This document shows positions 19,141 through 30,513 of a stretch of 64,000 bases of DNA, piece by piece. This DNA is from Isoetes taiwanensis. Its lineage: Eukaryota; Streptophyta; Lycopodiopsida; Isoetales; Isoetaceae. The stretch covers positions 26,655 to 90,654 of the forward strand of contig JAJEKV010000788.1 in assembly GCA_021234155.1 (NCBI GenBank), in the 5' to 3' direction. The notes beneath the pieces were generated by a model. That model searched no databases. It saw nothing but the letters and a program-made list of their open reading frames with translations, and was not told where the DNA came from. The position numbers and the translations under genes are program-made. Numbering within the stretch: the stretch's first letter is position 1; every line of letters starts with the position of its first letter.

Positions 19141-21480
19141 AAAAGGGAAGACCAATAGGCCATGGGACCCATAAGATGGGCTAGTACAACAACAACTATT
19201 AGGATTACAAATTCCCTCAAAAAGTTTTCAAGGAAAATCACCCCTTTATTTCTATGGGCAATTTTTTATACACGATTGGGTTTCGGGGGTAAAACCCTTT
19301 GCAGTAATGATCGTACTAGAAAGTCAACATAAACCAGTTTATACAAAGAAGATCATTTTGATCGTTGTTCCCTCAATAAGTGGATATACATATTTAGCAC
19401 CTCAAGAATGTATAATGCCAAGTCATACATAGATGTTGCTCTAAGAAGTTGTGAAAGCATGGATGTAATGCTAATGTCAATAACAGTTTCTGATCATCAT
19501 AAAAGCAAGACATCTTAGAAGTGTATCATTCTCATCTTCAATGACCTGTGGCTGGAAACATTTGTATCTCGTCTCCCATGGAAATTGTGGCCGTTGTTTC
19601 AATCAGTAGTTAGTGGGATTCTGTATAAATTGATACAATAGCTACAAACTTCTTTCTGGACGAAGAAGCAAGTAAATAAACTTGTGGTCCATACGCTAAA
19701 GTAGGGTTTAGATGTGGAGTTCTAGAGATACATATCCTCTATTTTCCTTAGGTTCTAGAGCTCATCAAAGCAGATGTCAGTGAGTCCCTGGACTAGTGGG
19801 GGCAGCATTATGAGCTCGGTTGTGAGTGCTTTGGTCTCCAAGCCTAAGGTCCTACCTCCAGGCTCGTGGTTGATCCTATCCACACAAGGCTTGGAGGAGG
19901 GGCGGACAAACATGGAGCCTTACCTTGTTTGATTCAATTTTCCAACCCTGTCAGTGAATATTTTGTCATCTACTTTGTAGAGATACCTATCCTCTATTCT
20001 TTTTAGGTTCTAGAGATCATCAAAGCAGATGTTAGCATTCATAGTTGATCCTATCCTCATAGGGTTTGGGAGGAGGATAGACGAATTAGACCCTTATCTT
20101 GTTTACATCCAATTTTCCAGCCTCGTTAGTAAATCTTTTGTCATTAAATACCCAACTCATTTCTATACTAGATTCTAATATATAAGCTAGGGCACTATCA
20201 TAAGTGCACTCTGAAAATCATATTCTTATCCCTCTCTCTCTTGCTAACTTATGTAGTTGTTGTTATTGTGGGCTAGGGCACACATCCTTCTACATGCCCT
20301 AACCATCGTACATGGCCTTTATCCACATCGAGGAGCTCGGGCGTGTTCCAATCCTCCTACCAATTAATGCCCTCCATGAGAATTTTCTAAGCCGAATAAG
20401 CTGATAAGAAATCTTTGCAAACATTGTACCCACAAAAGTTGCATAGAGAAAAATCTCTAGGCCAAAACCTCGTAGATTAATGTTTTACTTTTTAAAGTTA
20501 CGTAGAAAACTTTGTAAGTATTCATGCACCTAATACCTAGCCTATCCAATAATCGATTTGTTTTTCTCAACATTTTGAAAATGCAGCTTTAAGTTCCACA
20601 TGGATGGGCATTTTCTATAAAATAACGTGCGTAGAATTCCAACATTCCTCAGTTTAACTTAACAAGCTGATGGGCGATAAAAATTGAACGACTGTGAATT
20701 TTTGACCAAAATTAACCTGTCCCTTAAAGATAAAATCTATTGCAATTTTTTTGATGCAATGTCAGGAGAAAACAAATAGAAAAGCCCAAATTTCAAAGTC
20801 AATAATTTTTTGTTAGACAGGTTTGTCCCAAAAAAAAAAAAAATTGTATTTGAGAAATTTTCTAGTGGCCACCAAGGATGATCAGAATTACTCGTTTTAA
20901 GAAGCCAATATGATGGGTTGTTAAGTCATTTTGCTTGAGCATCCAATGAAAAGCCAGAAATAGCATGTACAATTTCTATTCCTTAGCCAAAATTCTAGGA
21001 CTCGGACCAAAAATTTGACTCCAAAGATTTGACATTCAAGATTGTCCTCCACCTTTGCTTCGAACAGCTGAAAGAAGTCCATGTTCTTCATAACTGAGAA
21101 TCACATTTATTCTTTGCTACCACAATCCATGTCCTTTTATAGATCACTTAATCCTTGATATCTTAAGACTAAGCTTGAAAACATCATCAATTAAGGAGCC
21201 AAGACTACATAGGGACACAAGGAGGAGCAAAGGACTGGTGCCATTATCTACCATAAAATAATGCTTAAAGGTGATACTGCTAAAACTTTCAATTGTTTAT
21301 TTCCATAAGCTCAGTGAACTCCGCACCCACATTATCATTACCTTAGTGGAAAAGGAATAAAAGAGTCAACAAACTATCATAAGGAGGATACTGTCAAAAG
21401 CTAAAAGGGGCGGGAAAAATGGAGGCTAACCCTAAAAACGATCGGAGTATAAATCACAACACTGAAAGTTTTCTTTTAGG
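19141..21480. other. No gene recognised; AT-rich flank with one duplication
   Basis: No convincing ORF or domain is present on either strand. The only structure is the partial direct duplication described at 19725-20145. The DNA is AT-rich with short homopolymers and may contain old, unrecognisable transposon remains. Confidence 0.5.
19725..20145 (+). repeat. Direct duplication, second copy internally shortened
   Basis: Copy 1 (19725-19970) and copy 2 (19980-20145) both begin AGATAC.TATCCTCTATT, continue TTAGGTTCTAGAG.TCATC, share GTTGATCCTATCC, and end near TTTTGTCAT. Copy 2 lacks about 80 bases of the middle. Confidence 0.7.
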
Positions 21481-21577
21481 GTTCTTACAGATTGCATAGA
21501 GAAGGCGCCCTCAGAAGGCCAGATTTAGCGCAGCCCGATCAACATGGACAAAGGCAAAAAGTTTTTTTGAAGCGTCA

Positions 21578-22102
21578 GTGGAGCCAGAGGCAGCATCAAG
21601 GAAAAGAGCTCGTTCAGGGAACCCGGGAAATCTCACAGTCCCGTGGAATCCAGAGCTGGAGGAGGAAGGACTCTGGTGTATATGTGAGGAAGATTGTCTA
21701 TGTTTAGAGAAAGGGCTTACGTCCTGCCTGAATTGTGGTCGGGTACACTGTTTATTCTGGGATCGGATTCATCATGCGCAGACTATGAAGGACACAGGAT
21801 ATAATTTGAAGCTACTAGATGTAAAGGAGGTTCTAGCTGACCAAAACGATTCAGTAAGAAGACGAGATAAGGAAAGGGTAATGAAGTGTTTTAATTTGTT
21901 ACAACTAAATGCATCAATCCAGAAGTCCGCAAATTACCAGCATGATCTACTGATAGGAGATTTCGGTAAGATATGTGTCATCTGCTGTGAGAAAAACACG
22001 ACTGAGTATATATGTCGAGCGCTGTTGGCAAGAAACTTGGAGAAAATAAAAAAAGACGGGGAGACCTCGATGAAGAAGGGACGGGCAAGTAAATCAAAGT
22101 GA
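21578..22102 (+). CDS. Cysteine-rich 174-aa hypothetical protein
   Basis: This is an intact ORF. Residues about 29-66 carry a dense Cys/His pattern, CICEEDCLC...CLNCGRVHCLFWDRIHH, that looks like a zinc-binding module. A second cluster, CVICCEKNTTEYIC, lies near residues 132-145, followed by a Lys-rich tail (LEKIKKDGETSMKKG). The N-terminus has a small basic motif (RKRARS). Cys spacing is irregular for RING or B-box and I do not name a family. It lies 1.4 kb upstream of the LINE-B ORF1 on the same strand, in a region with repeated segments resembling a LINE 5' leader. It could be an accessory ORF of LINE-B, a decayed host gene or an independent element. Confidence 0.45.
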   Translation: MEPEAASRKRARSGNPGNLTVPWNPELEEEGLWCICEEDCLCLEKGLTSCLNCGRVHCLFWDRIHHAQTMKDTGYNLKLLDVKEVLADQNDSVRRRDKERVMKCFNLLQLNASIQKSANYQHDLLIGDFGKICVICCEKNTTEYICRALLARNLEKIKKDGETSMKKGRASKSK

Positions 22103-23480
22103 GGAACAGAAGAATACCGGAGCAAGCAGAAGAGGGAAGGCAACGGGGGGCGCCCTCGAAAATTTTTTGTTTTGATTTTGATTTGTTTTGTTTATGTTCT
22201 GTTTTATTTCTGCTAGAAAACACTTTTCCAGTACTACTCTCCATCCTACCTTTTAGATTATATATGTTTAAGCATCCAGCAATCGGAAAAGGCAAACTCC
22301 TCCATGATTGGACGTCTAAATCCATCTCCCTGGACACAAAGATCCAGGAATGGAATTGTAATTTTCTATGTATCCAAATAGGAAGTGATTTAACCATGCT
22401 ATTACTTCAAAAATTTGGGAAATGGTATCATAATAGCATTAAATCTGAGTAGGAACTACCTAAACTAAGCGAGTGGTGAAAATCTTGGAGTCATAGAGGA
22501 TACAAGTAGTGTAATTGCGGGCAGAAATATAGGAAGAATAGTTAAACAGATAAAAATTACAGTTAGAATAGCAATTAAGCGACGAGCCTCAAAAAGGCAG
22601 CGGGCTTTGGACACGACGATAAATTGCAAATCAGCTACGAACTAAAATCATCAGAACAAGCGTGGACAACATGGTGAGGCGTGACACTAAATATGAAGGT
22701 GGCGAATACAAGAAGAACCTAAGTCGCTAGAATAAGATAGGCAAAGATGGGGACAGCTTAGAAAATATACAGACGGGACAAAAATGAAGGCACATAAGCG
22801 ACAAAATAGGGAATGCAGCAGAAATTGGGACTGCACAGGAAAGGCAAATTTATCTGAGTAAAAAGTGGACGGAATAAGTTACGGGACAGAGAGGCCCAGC
22901 CTCCGCCGTACACCAGGATAGTGAGGGCTGGACCCACCAACTGGTAATCCGGACCACTATAAACTCGAAATCATCATGAGAACAACAAAATTTGATCACC
23001 ATAGAATACCAGCCAGCATGAAATGATACAATATATATGTATAAAAGTGTTATAGTCAAAAAGGAGACTGGGATACGCTACGGATTGAGGGGTCTAACCC
23101 CTTCCGTAGGCCAGGATAGCGAGGGCACGACCCTCCAACTAATTCCCGGATCACCAAAATGACTGAATAAAGGTATAAATAAATAATATTCCGGTAGGCA
23201 ACTACCGAATCTTGGATTGACACAGAGAGGGTCACCCCCGGCCAATCAGCGAGAATGGAAAGACGACGAGATCTAAATGGTGAATCAAGTGGTGGGCAGA
23301 ATAATTAATAAGTATGGCTATTTCAAAATTCAAACTCGGAGTTCACGGTGTTTTTTGAGTAAGAGACCGTTTAGAGACAGAATATATATACTTTACGGAA
23401 GAGGTGCAGCTACCTTACCAGAAGAATTCCATTGAAGTAACCCAGACAAGAATCACCGCTGCATACTGTATTTAGGAACG
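22103..23480 (+). other. Non-coding stretch upstream of LINE-B ORF1
   Basis: No ORF is supported. It contains the two-copy repeat at 22870-23170 and is AG-rich on the plus strand. It may be the 5' untranslated leader of LINE-B, but no boundary is visible. Confidence 0.4.
22870..23170 (+). repeat. Two diverged units, about 200-bp period, upstream of LINE-B
   Basis: Both units contain CCAGGATAG.GAGGGC followed by GACCC.CCAACT and CCGGA.CAC (22913 and 23112 regions), preceded by a CCG.AC/GGCC-type stretch. They resemble the monomer repeats found in some LINE 5' promoters. Confidence 0.55.
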
Positions 23481-24370
23481 ATGGCGGAAAGCACCGGCCT
23501 CAGCCAACAGAAGAGAGCAGATATGGCAAGAGCACCAGTAAGCCAACAGGATCTCAAAGCTTTTTTGGATCAAATGAACAAGCAGCTGGAGTCTAGAATC
23601 CCGAGCATGGATGCACTCAGCACGCTGGCGGATACGACCAACCGCAACAAAATAGCCATCTCCAGCATGGACGTAAGGATAGGAGGGGTCGAGAGGACAA
23701 GCGAGGAGATGCAGCGCAGGATAAACGAGATTGAAGAAGAAAAAGCTAAGATCATGCAGAGGCTGGTTGAGTTAGAAAAAGCAAATGTTGAGTTAGATGC
23801 ATGAGAATCATTTGATAGAATAAAGCCGCATATCATGGAATTTGAGGAGCAGAATAGAATTAAGCATGACGTTAGGCTGATAGGGGTAGCAGAGAAACCT
23901 AATGAAGACACATATTGAGTTATTGCAGAAATAATAGAGACAGTTTTTAAAGAACACCGGAGCATCATCGTCAAAGCAATGCGGTCAGGCCAATGGAGAG
24001 GTCGGTCGAGGCACATAAACCTAACACTCAGAGACCTGACAGCCAAGGAGAGGATACTGTGCATGGGATCCAGGCTAAGGAATGGGATCAAAGTACAGGA
24101 AGCTCTAACGGTCATACAACGTCAGGGGCTACACAGGGAACTGGCCAGGGCCAGGGAATTGAATCAGGCAGGGATATATGTGGGAGTCAGGAATGGCAAA
24201 ATGTACCTGCACAAGAGGGTCAGAGAGCAAAAACTCCTAGGACAAGAACAAAATATGGAGAGACGGAGTCCACAAAGTCAATAGAGGTGGAGAAGGAGAA
24301 TATCAACCCCTTGGTGGTTATGCCACAAGGGCAGGAAAGCAGAGCCTTGGGGGGGCACCGAAGGCGATAG
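23481..24370 (+). pseudogene. LINE-B ORF1, coiled coil plus RRM-like region, several breaks
   Basis: The first 107 codons (from ATG 23481) are polar with a clear coiled coil around residues 60-105 (EEMQRRINEIEEEKAKIMQR). After an in-frame TGA at about 23803 the same frame continues with NRIKHDVRLIGVAEKPNEDTY, another stop at about 23920, and IIETVFKEH. A second frame (23979-24284) carries RSRHINLTLRDLTAKERIL and HRELARARELNQAGIYVGV. Coiled coil, RRM-like segment and C-terminal domain in this order is the architecture of vertebrate-type L1 ORF1 proteins, unlike the DUF4283-type ORF1 of LINE-A. The protein would trimerise and bind RNA. The breaks make the copy inactive. Confidence 0.7.
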
Positions 24371-24551
24371 CCCTAGAAGTAATACAACCCAGAGGAGCAG
24401 AAAGAAGCGGAAATGGGGTCGGCGAAGACCGAATGCCCCAAGCCGGAATCATGGGCCCAACCTCGATCACAAAGACTAGAGGACGACCGAGAAGAGTAGG
24501 CAACGGGGCAGAACACATAGAAATCCCGAAGGAGCAGCCTCGAGGGAAGAG

Positions 24552-24670
24552 ATGATGACAATATGGTACTGGAATTGTACCGGATACCCCTGGGATGACG
24601 GAGAGAGGCTTGAGGGAGCCCACAGCTACGACATAATATGTCTGGTAGAGACATGGGAACACAAGATCAA
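24552..24670 (+). pseudogene. LINE-B ORF2 start, endonuclease N-terminus, cut by LINE-C
   Basis: About 40 codons: MMTIWYWNCTGYPWDD, then DIICLVETWEH. The WNC/WN and LVETW segments are the first two motifs of the LINE endonuclease (Asn and catalytic Glu). The frame runs on into LINE-C, giving a chimeric 693-codon ORF that is an accident of the insertion. Confidence 0.75.
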
Positions 24671-26633
24671 TTATAAACATTGCAAGAAATATCAGAAACA
24701 CATAGAGTTCCTGATATCTAAAGCCCTGTGGACAGGCAAACTAGAAGAGGACGCCAATCTCTTCTCTAAACTCATACTGCAAGCTGCATCTGAGATCTTC
24801 GGATATACTAAGAAATGTCCACAACACAAACCATGCAACTCGTGGTGGGATAAAGAATGCACAGAAGCACGAGCAAAGCTGCCAAATAATTGCATTGCAA
24901 GGCCAACCTGGTACAAGCGGTTCTTGAGAGCCAAAAAGCGGATATACTTTAAACAAAGGCAAGCATATCTATGTGACCAATTCAAAAAAGCGTCCAAGTC
25001 CTTCTGGAACACGCTGCAGGTTAAACAAGAATATCATACACTAAATTTAGATGCTCTGTCTAAATTGATTGCAGATATTTATGAAAAGGACCAGACCGAT
25101 AGCATGCCAATTCTGACTATTCATGACTCATTGTTCACAGAGAAAGAAGTACAAGAAGTAATATCAGAGATGGCAAATGGCACGGCACATGATCCAGATG
25201 GCATTTGCATAGAATTGGTTAAATGGAGTGGTCAAAATACATGGGCAGTACTAACATGTCTATTGAATGACAGCGTGAATGAAGGCCTTCCAGCAAACTG
25301 GAAACTCAATAGAGTGCACCCCATTCACAAGACGAGCGACAGGAAAGATGCATCAAACTACAGAACTATATTGATTGGGAGCACTTTTGCTAAGATAATG
25401 GGGAGTCTATTAGAAAAGAAACTTAGCTCTTGGGCAGAAGCAAACAACAAACGGTCATGTTTCCAGGCAGGATTTCGCAGGGAACATAACACTCTAGATC
25501 ATGCTCTTACTCTCAGAGTGCTTATCGAAAAAGCAAAGACTCCTAAACATGCCCTGTATGTTGCTTTTGTTGACTTTTCCAAAGCATTTGATACGGTTTC
25601 CAGGAAAGAACTAGGTGAGCAAATAGCACGCATTGGAGTTCCTTATGAGATAAGAGGCGCAGTCTCGCATTTGTATTCAGAGGTGCTCATTAAATTGGGC
25701 TGGGATATGAAAGATTTGGTCAGGAACACCATTGGGGTACGCCAAGGGTGTCCGCTATCTCCTACCTTGTTTGGTCTATTCATAGACGAACTGGAGGAAT
25801 GGCTTAGAAGGAGATCCATAGTAGGTACACTGCTTGGTTCATACATAGTTCAGCTACTCATGTATGCGGATGACGTTGCTTTGATGGCAGACAAGGAGAA
25901 AGTTCTGCAATGCCACTTGGATAGTTTGGAAGCATTTAGTACTGCAAAGCAAATGAAAGTAAACCTTTCAAAATCAAAGATTATGATCTTTGGGACCAGA
26001 GATCGGCCAAGATTCACGTATGGTGGAAGTGAACTACAGTCGGTAGATTGCTACAGATATTTGGGAATAGATTTTTCCTCCAAATATAACTGGAAGGAAT
26101 GCATCAAAAATAGAGTCACAAGAGGCAAATCAGCGCTGCACAGTATGCTTTCCAAGTGCTCTAAGGCAGCACTGCATAACTGGGGTTTGAAGAAGATATT
26201 GTTCAAAACCTTAGTGCAAACAATCACCTTATATGGATTACCTATATGGGGGCCGGGTATCTCCAAAAAGCTATGGAATCAGATTGAAAACGTGCAAAAA
26301 ACTTTCATCCAAGATGAACTTGGCACCAGATACCAAATCCCATACGCTATTCTGCTTGCTGAGACTGGTCTACTCCCTTTAGAAGTGGAGGCTTTATTCC
26401 AAGCCATTAATTTTGTAAACAGACTGAAAGAGCAAGCACCGGACAGACTATCTCATATAGCAATGGTAAATTCAGAACAACAAGGATGGTATCGAGATAT
26501 GATGAATTGGGCTGGCAGATGGGGTGTGACAGAAGCTAATTGGCCAGAGAACAAATCAGAAGCACGCACCCTTTTGGTCCAGTTGGCCAACACAGGCATG
26601 TGGTCCGCTCCTGGTAGCCGAATGCAACACTAG
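24671..26633 (+). CDS. LINE-C ORF2 fragment with intact reverse transcriptase domain
   Basis: About 654 codons are open from the junction at 24671 to a TAG at 26631. RT landmarks in order: NRVHPIHKT and NYRTILIGS (fingers), CFQAGFRREHNTLDHAL, YVAFVDFSKAFDTVSR (first catalytic Asp, about 25560-25605), GVRQGCPLSPTLFGLFIDEL, LLMYADDVALMAD (catalytic Asp-Asp, about 25855-25893), VNLSKSKIMIFG and YRYLGIDF. A connection region follows. Catalytic residues are present, yet the endonuclease half was lost by 5' truncation, so the copy cannot mobilise itself. The lack of any frame break over 2 kb shows that local sequence accuracy is good and that the insertion is recent. The upstream 40 codons of the same ORF belong to LINE-B. 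Confidence 0.85.
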
Positions 26634-26654
26634 AAGGCATATATTAATCAAACA

Positions 26655-26987
26655 TTGGAGCATGGCAGCCAAGGGTATCTGAATTCGGATATCCCGAGGT
26701 CGTTAAAACATGTAATCGCACGCTACAGAACTAGTTCCCACAAATTGGCTATTGAGACTGGTAGATGGTATAAAATCCCAATTGAGGAAAGGGTTTGCAA
26801 GGCCTGTGATATGAACTGCATAGAAAGTGAAGTATGTATTTGCCAGCTGCCCGGCATATTCAGAAATCAAAAAGAAGTTCAGAATTCAAGTACAGGATTT
26901 CAGATCCTTATTTTCATTATCATTTTTCGACTTGGGTTTGTATTTAAGGCGGTGGATGCATACCGTTCCTTACTACTGAAACTATAA
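26655..26987 (+). pseudogene. LINE-C ORF2 C-terminal Cys-His segment
   Basis: Just after the ORF2 stop the text resumes with YRTSSHKLAIETGRWYKIP, then EERVCKACDMNCIESEVCICQLP. This is the C-terminal CxxC...H/C module found at the end of many L1-type ORF2 proteins. Loss of the expected His suggests decay. Only the first about 75 codons are element-like; the rest runs into the 3' untranslated region. A frame break or stop near 26631 separates it from the RT. Confidence 0.65.
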
Positions 26988-27061
26988 CTGTAAAGATTTG
27001 CAGGCTCCATGGCTCTCTTCAGGGTCCAAGGTGAGCTAGTTAAATAAATAAAAAAATAAAT

Positions 27062-29740
27062 ATCAAGCGACTGCTAGAGGAAGAGGGGTACCAGCTATTC
27101 ACATGCTGGAAAGATAAGGATTTTAAGATAGAAAAAGGAAGCGTAGGCCTAGCCTGTTATGTGAAAGAGAGTGTAGCAAACAGTGCATGTATTTTACATT
27201 CGGATATTAATAAAATATACATAATACTAAGTATTCAATTGCAAAACAAAAAAGACTTAATTTTGATCATAGCATATTAACCGCCAAACAATGACAAACT
27301 AGAATTGCTAGACTTGGGGGAGAATATGATGAAGTGGAAGGAACAGAGGCCAATGATTCTAATAGGGGATCTAAACGCCAGAACAGGTCAGGAACAAGCA
27401 CATAACACGAGCATGGACGAAGTCAACGGATAGTGGAGACATACTGCAAGATCACAGGATTGGAAAAGAAGCACAGAAGACAAGACAGAGATCAATGCCA
27501 AAGGTGAATTACTGCTTGAAGTGTGCACGGCGACAGGGGTCAATATAGCTAATGGGGTACAAAAATGGGAAGGATCAGGGAATTTCACGAGCCAGAATGC
27601 ACACAGGAGAAGCATAGTAGATATGTGATAATGAATGACCAAGCAGTAGAAAATGTCTCAAGCTTCGTGCTACTAGAATGGCCAACTGGGAAAAGGGAGA
27701 GTCACAGACCCATGCAGTTAACATTCAAAGGGGGTGAGCAGACTCAAGTTGATAACACACAGGAAAAAGAGAAGGCGAAAATGAAAATACAATTCCAGGA
27801 TAAATATGCAGATACATTCATACGATCTATCAGAGCAGAAATGGGAACATGGGAATGGGGAGAGCATAGGGCAGACGAGAATGGGAACGTGCTTAATGAT
27901 ATAATGGTGAAGGTGGCAACAGAGGTCTTCGAAAAACGAAAGAGACCCAGGAGGAGCAATGCTTTTAAGGCATCTGTGTGGTATGACAAGGAATGCAGGG
28001 AACAAAAAAGAAGAGTCGGAGCGCATATAGGCAGAGAGACATATCAAACAGAAAGAGCGGCATACCTAAGAATGCTGAAGTCAAAGCGAAACAAAAATTT
28101 GGTACAGCATCAATGGGATCTGGCTAAAATGCCGAAGAGACAACCCCGGAATTTCTGGAAGGGATTTAAAGGGAAGGGAGAGGGGAATAAGAAAATCGAG
28201 AATACACAGAACAACATCGGAGCAACCGGATGGGAGAAATATTTTGAGAAACTATATAAGACGGGGGCAATACCCGCACTACAAGAGATGGATAAACCGT
28301 GCTTCAGCATGCAGGAAGTAATGATAGCACTAAACAGGATGGCTAATAACAAAGCCCCAGACCACAGGGTATATGTAAAAATGGGACAGGAAGGACAGGC
28401 AATAAATTGCGATACAGAAGTCAAACAGGGGTGCCCCTATCCCCTATCCCCGACATCATAGCAGAACAGCAAGGGGACATGGACGCCCCTACATTAGGAG
28501 ACACCAAGGTACCTATTATGTTATATGCTGATGACCTAAGCATGATGGCCACAAAGAATAAGGGGATGCACAGATTACTAAAGCTATTAGAGACCTTCTA
28601 CGAAAGAACATGGTTAACGGTAAACCTTGCAAAAACCAAAATAATTATTTTCGGTCACAGGAACAGGCACAGACCTTTCAGATATATAGGGACAGAATTA
28701 GAGGAATCAACAGAATACAGGTATCTGGGATATGACGCACACAGCATAGGGAAATGGGCTAAAGGTGCGGATGCAAGGTTTCAATCAGCCATTGGAAGTT
28801 ACTTCAGTATAAAAAATTTCTGTAATAAAAGCAGAATAATCGACTGGAAGATCAAGTGTTACTTGTTCAGTGCAGTGGTCGCGACGACGCAATTATATGG
28901 GGCTGAAGCATAGGGACCGGGCCTAACAGATAAGAAATGGGACAAAAAGGAAGGGATCCTCAGACAGTGGCATAAACAGAAATTTAAGGTACGGGCAAAC
29001 ACACCGCTAACAGTCATGATATACGAGACAGGTCAGAAACCAATGGAGGTGAGAGCATGGGAAAGGACTATCAGATACCTAATAAAAGATAATGCAGGAG
29101 GTCACCCAGGGAAGCTGTCAAGTATTGCAATCAAAGAGTCAGCAAAATCACACATCATCATAAGCAATGGATGGTTTAAGGATGTAGCGATGTGGCCAGA
29201 GAAATGGGAATGAACTTGAGTGATCTTAAACGAGGGAAAATGGAATGAAGACTGGGCAGACAAGGCTACATGAGCATAGCTGCAAAAACACATCGGGCCC
29301 AAGACACTTTGGCTCATGACAGTCTTCAATCTAGAATAGCAGATAGGGCAACAGATGTACCGAGACAATCTGCTAGGGAAGGCTAGGAGAGACGTTCTGG
29401 CGAGATTTAGGATGGGGAGCCACGATCTAAGAATTGAAAAGGACAGATGGAGGAAAATAGAAAAGGACAACCATATGTAGAATCTGTGACACTGGGAAAG
29501 TAGAGGATGAGAATCACCTGCTCAATGAGTGCCCAATGTATGGAGACATCAGAAACAAATACAGAAACATAAGATGGGGTCAGCCAGTATACACCCTGAT
29601 GATAAGGGCAGAAACAATGAGAGATCTGGCAAATGCAATCTAGGAGATGACGATCAGGCATCGAGAGGCGCACAAAGAAAGAGGGCTTATAATATGAATC
29701 GCCCAAGAGGCGAGACATAGACGCCCACAAAATGCTCAGT
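27062..29740 (+). pseudogene. LINE-B ORF2 remainder: endonuclease end, partial RT, Cys-His tail
   Basis: After LINE-C the endonuclease continues: RLLEEEGYQLFTCWKDKD, GLACYVKESV, a stop near 27280, LIGDLNART (about 27365), VNIANG and the RRSIVD / VIMN motif with a one-base deletion near 27622. The open ORF 27565-28461 covers the linker up to MANNKAPD and jumps to EVKQGCP. About 100 residues that hold the first catalytic Asp (compare LINE-C) are missing, an internal deletion near 28365. RT resumes with LYADDLSMMA (28520-28550) and VNLAKTKIIIFG. The C-terminal module CRICDTGKVEDENHLLNECP is near 29475-29535. The copy is dead. Confidence 0.75.
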
Positions 29741-30513
29741 TAAAAGCTGATTGATAACGACGCACCACCGCACGGCCATGATGTCGTTTAAAAGCGGGGT
29801 GTCGGTACTAATAGAAACTAAGGAAGCCTTCAGAAAAGGCTACAATAAACCAGTGTGATGTGCTAGTAGCGCCCTTTAGGGAACTCGTCCAGGGCCTTAG
29901 GACACAAGGGACAATAGCTCGATCTAAGAATTGGCTTTGCTCGCTACGCTCTTTAAATCATACAACCATATGTTGGGCATGGAATTACTAAAAACTGCAT
30001 AATTACATGCCATGCCCAAAGAAGATGGATGCAGATTATTTTCGTAATTTCAGATGGTCCATGGTATGTGTAGATATTTATTCATTTTCTGCGAGTGTCA
30101 TCGGGCATCAAGAGCTGTTGGATGGATATATTTGCAAGTTATTCTTCAATCTAAAACGTACATAGTGATCCTCATTTATGAGATATACTTATACAAGCTT
30201 TGATATACTATATAACGAAGTATGCAAAATATTATAAGATTTGAGGCAATGTACTAAATAGTGTTGATTTTATACGTGTATTATATGATTTAAAAAAAAT
30301 ACAATACAAAAGGGGCTCCCAGTGCTCTACATCACCTCCTATGTGAACTAGTTAAGGTGCCCAGCGTTGCTGGGAATAGGTGGGAACTTATAACGTTGGA
30401 AACTTATAAATGATAAGACTGCATTGTGAAATCATACTACTTGGCGTTCTTGGGCAAAAAGTTGAAAACATGTAAATAATAAGGTAGCAACGCATGATCA
30501 TTATGGGGATTTG
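29741..30513. other. No gene recognised
   Basis: Possible 3' flank of LINE-B up to about 29990, then AT-rich DNA. No ORF or RNA gene can be supported. Confidence 0.5.

Larger units (their letters stand above)
24671..27061 (+). mobile_element. LINE-C, 5'-truncated, inserted in LINE-B
   Basis: It starts abruptly inside ORF2 sequence and ends in an A-rich tail (TAAATAAATAAAAAAATAAA, from 27040), as expected from target-primed reverse transcription. A short target duplication, ATCAA, is seen at 24666-24670 and 27062-27066. It belongs to the same broad lineage as LINE-B (similar RT and C-terminal Cys-His region) but is better preserved, so it is the younger insertion. Confidence 0.85.
23481..29740 (+). 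mobile_element. LINE-B, animal-L1-like lineage, interrupted by LINE-C
   Basis: Sense order: ORF1 (23481-24370), start of the ORF2 endonuclease (24552-24670), then LINE-C inserted, then the rest of the endonuclease (27062-27720), RT remnants (27720-28913) and a C-terminal Cys-His region ending about 29740. Reading directly across the insertion gives an unbroken EHKIKRLLEEEGYQL, so the break is a clean insertion. A 3' untranslated stretch may run to about 29990 without a clear poly-A tail. Confidence 0.82.

Noticed and set aside
24552-26633. A single 693-codon endonuclease-RT protein
   Set aside because: The first about 40 codons belong to LINE-B and the rest to the inserted LINE-C; the fusion is an accident of a matching frame.
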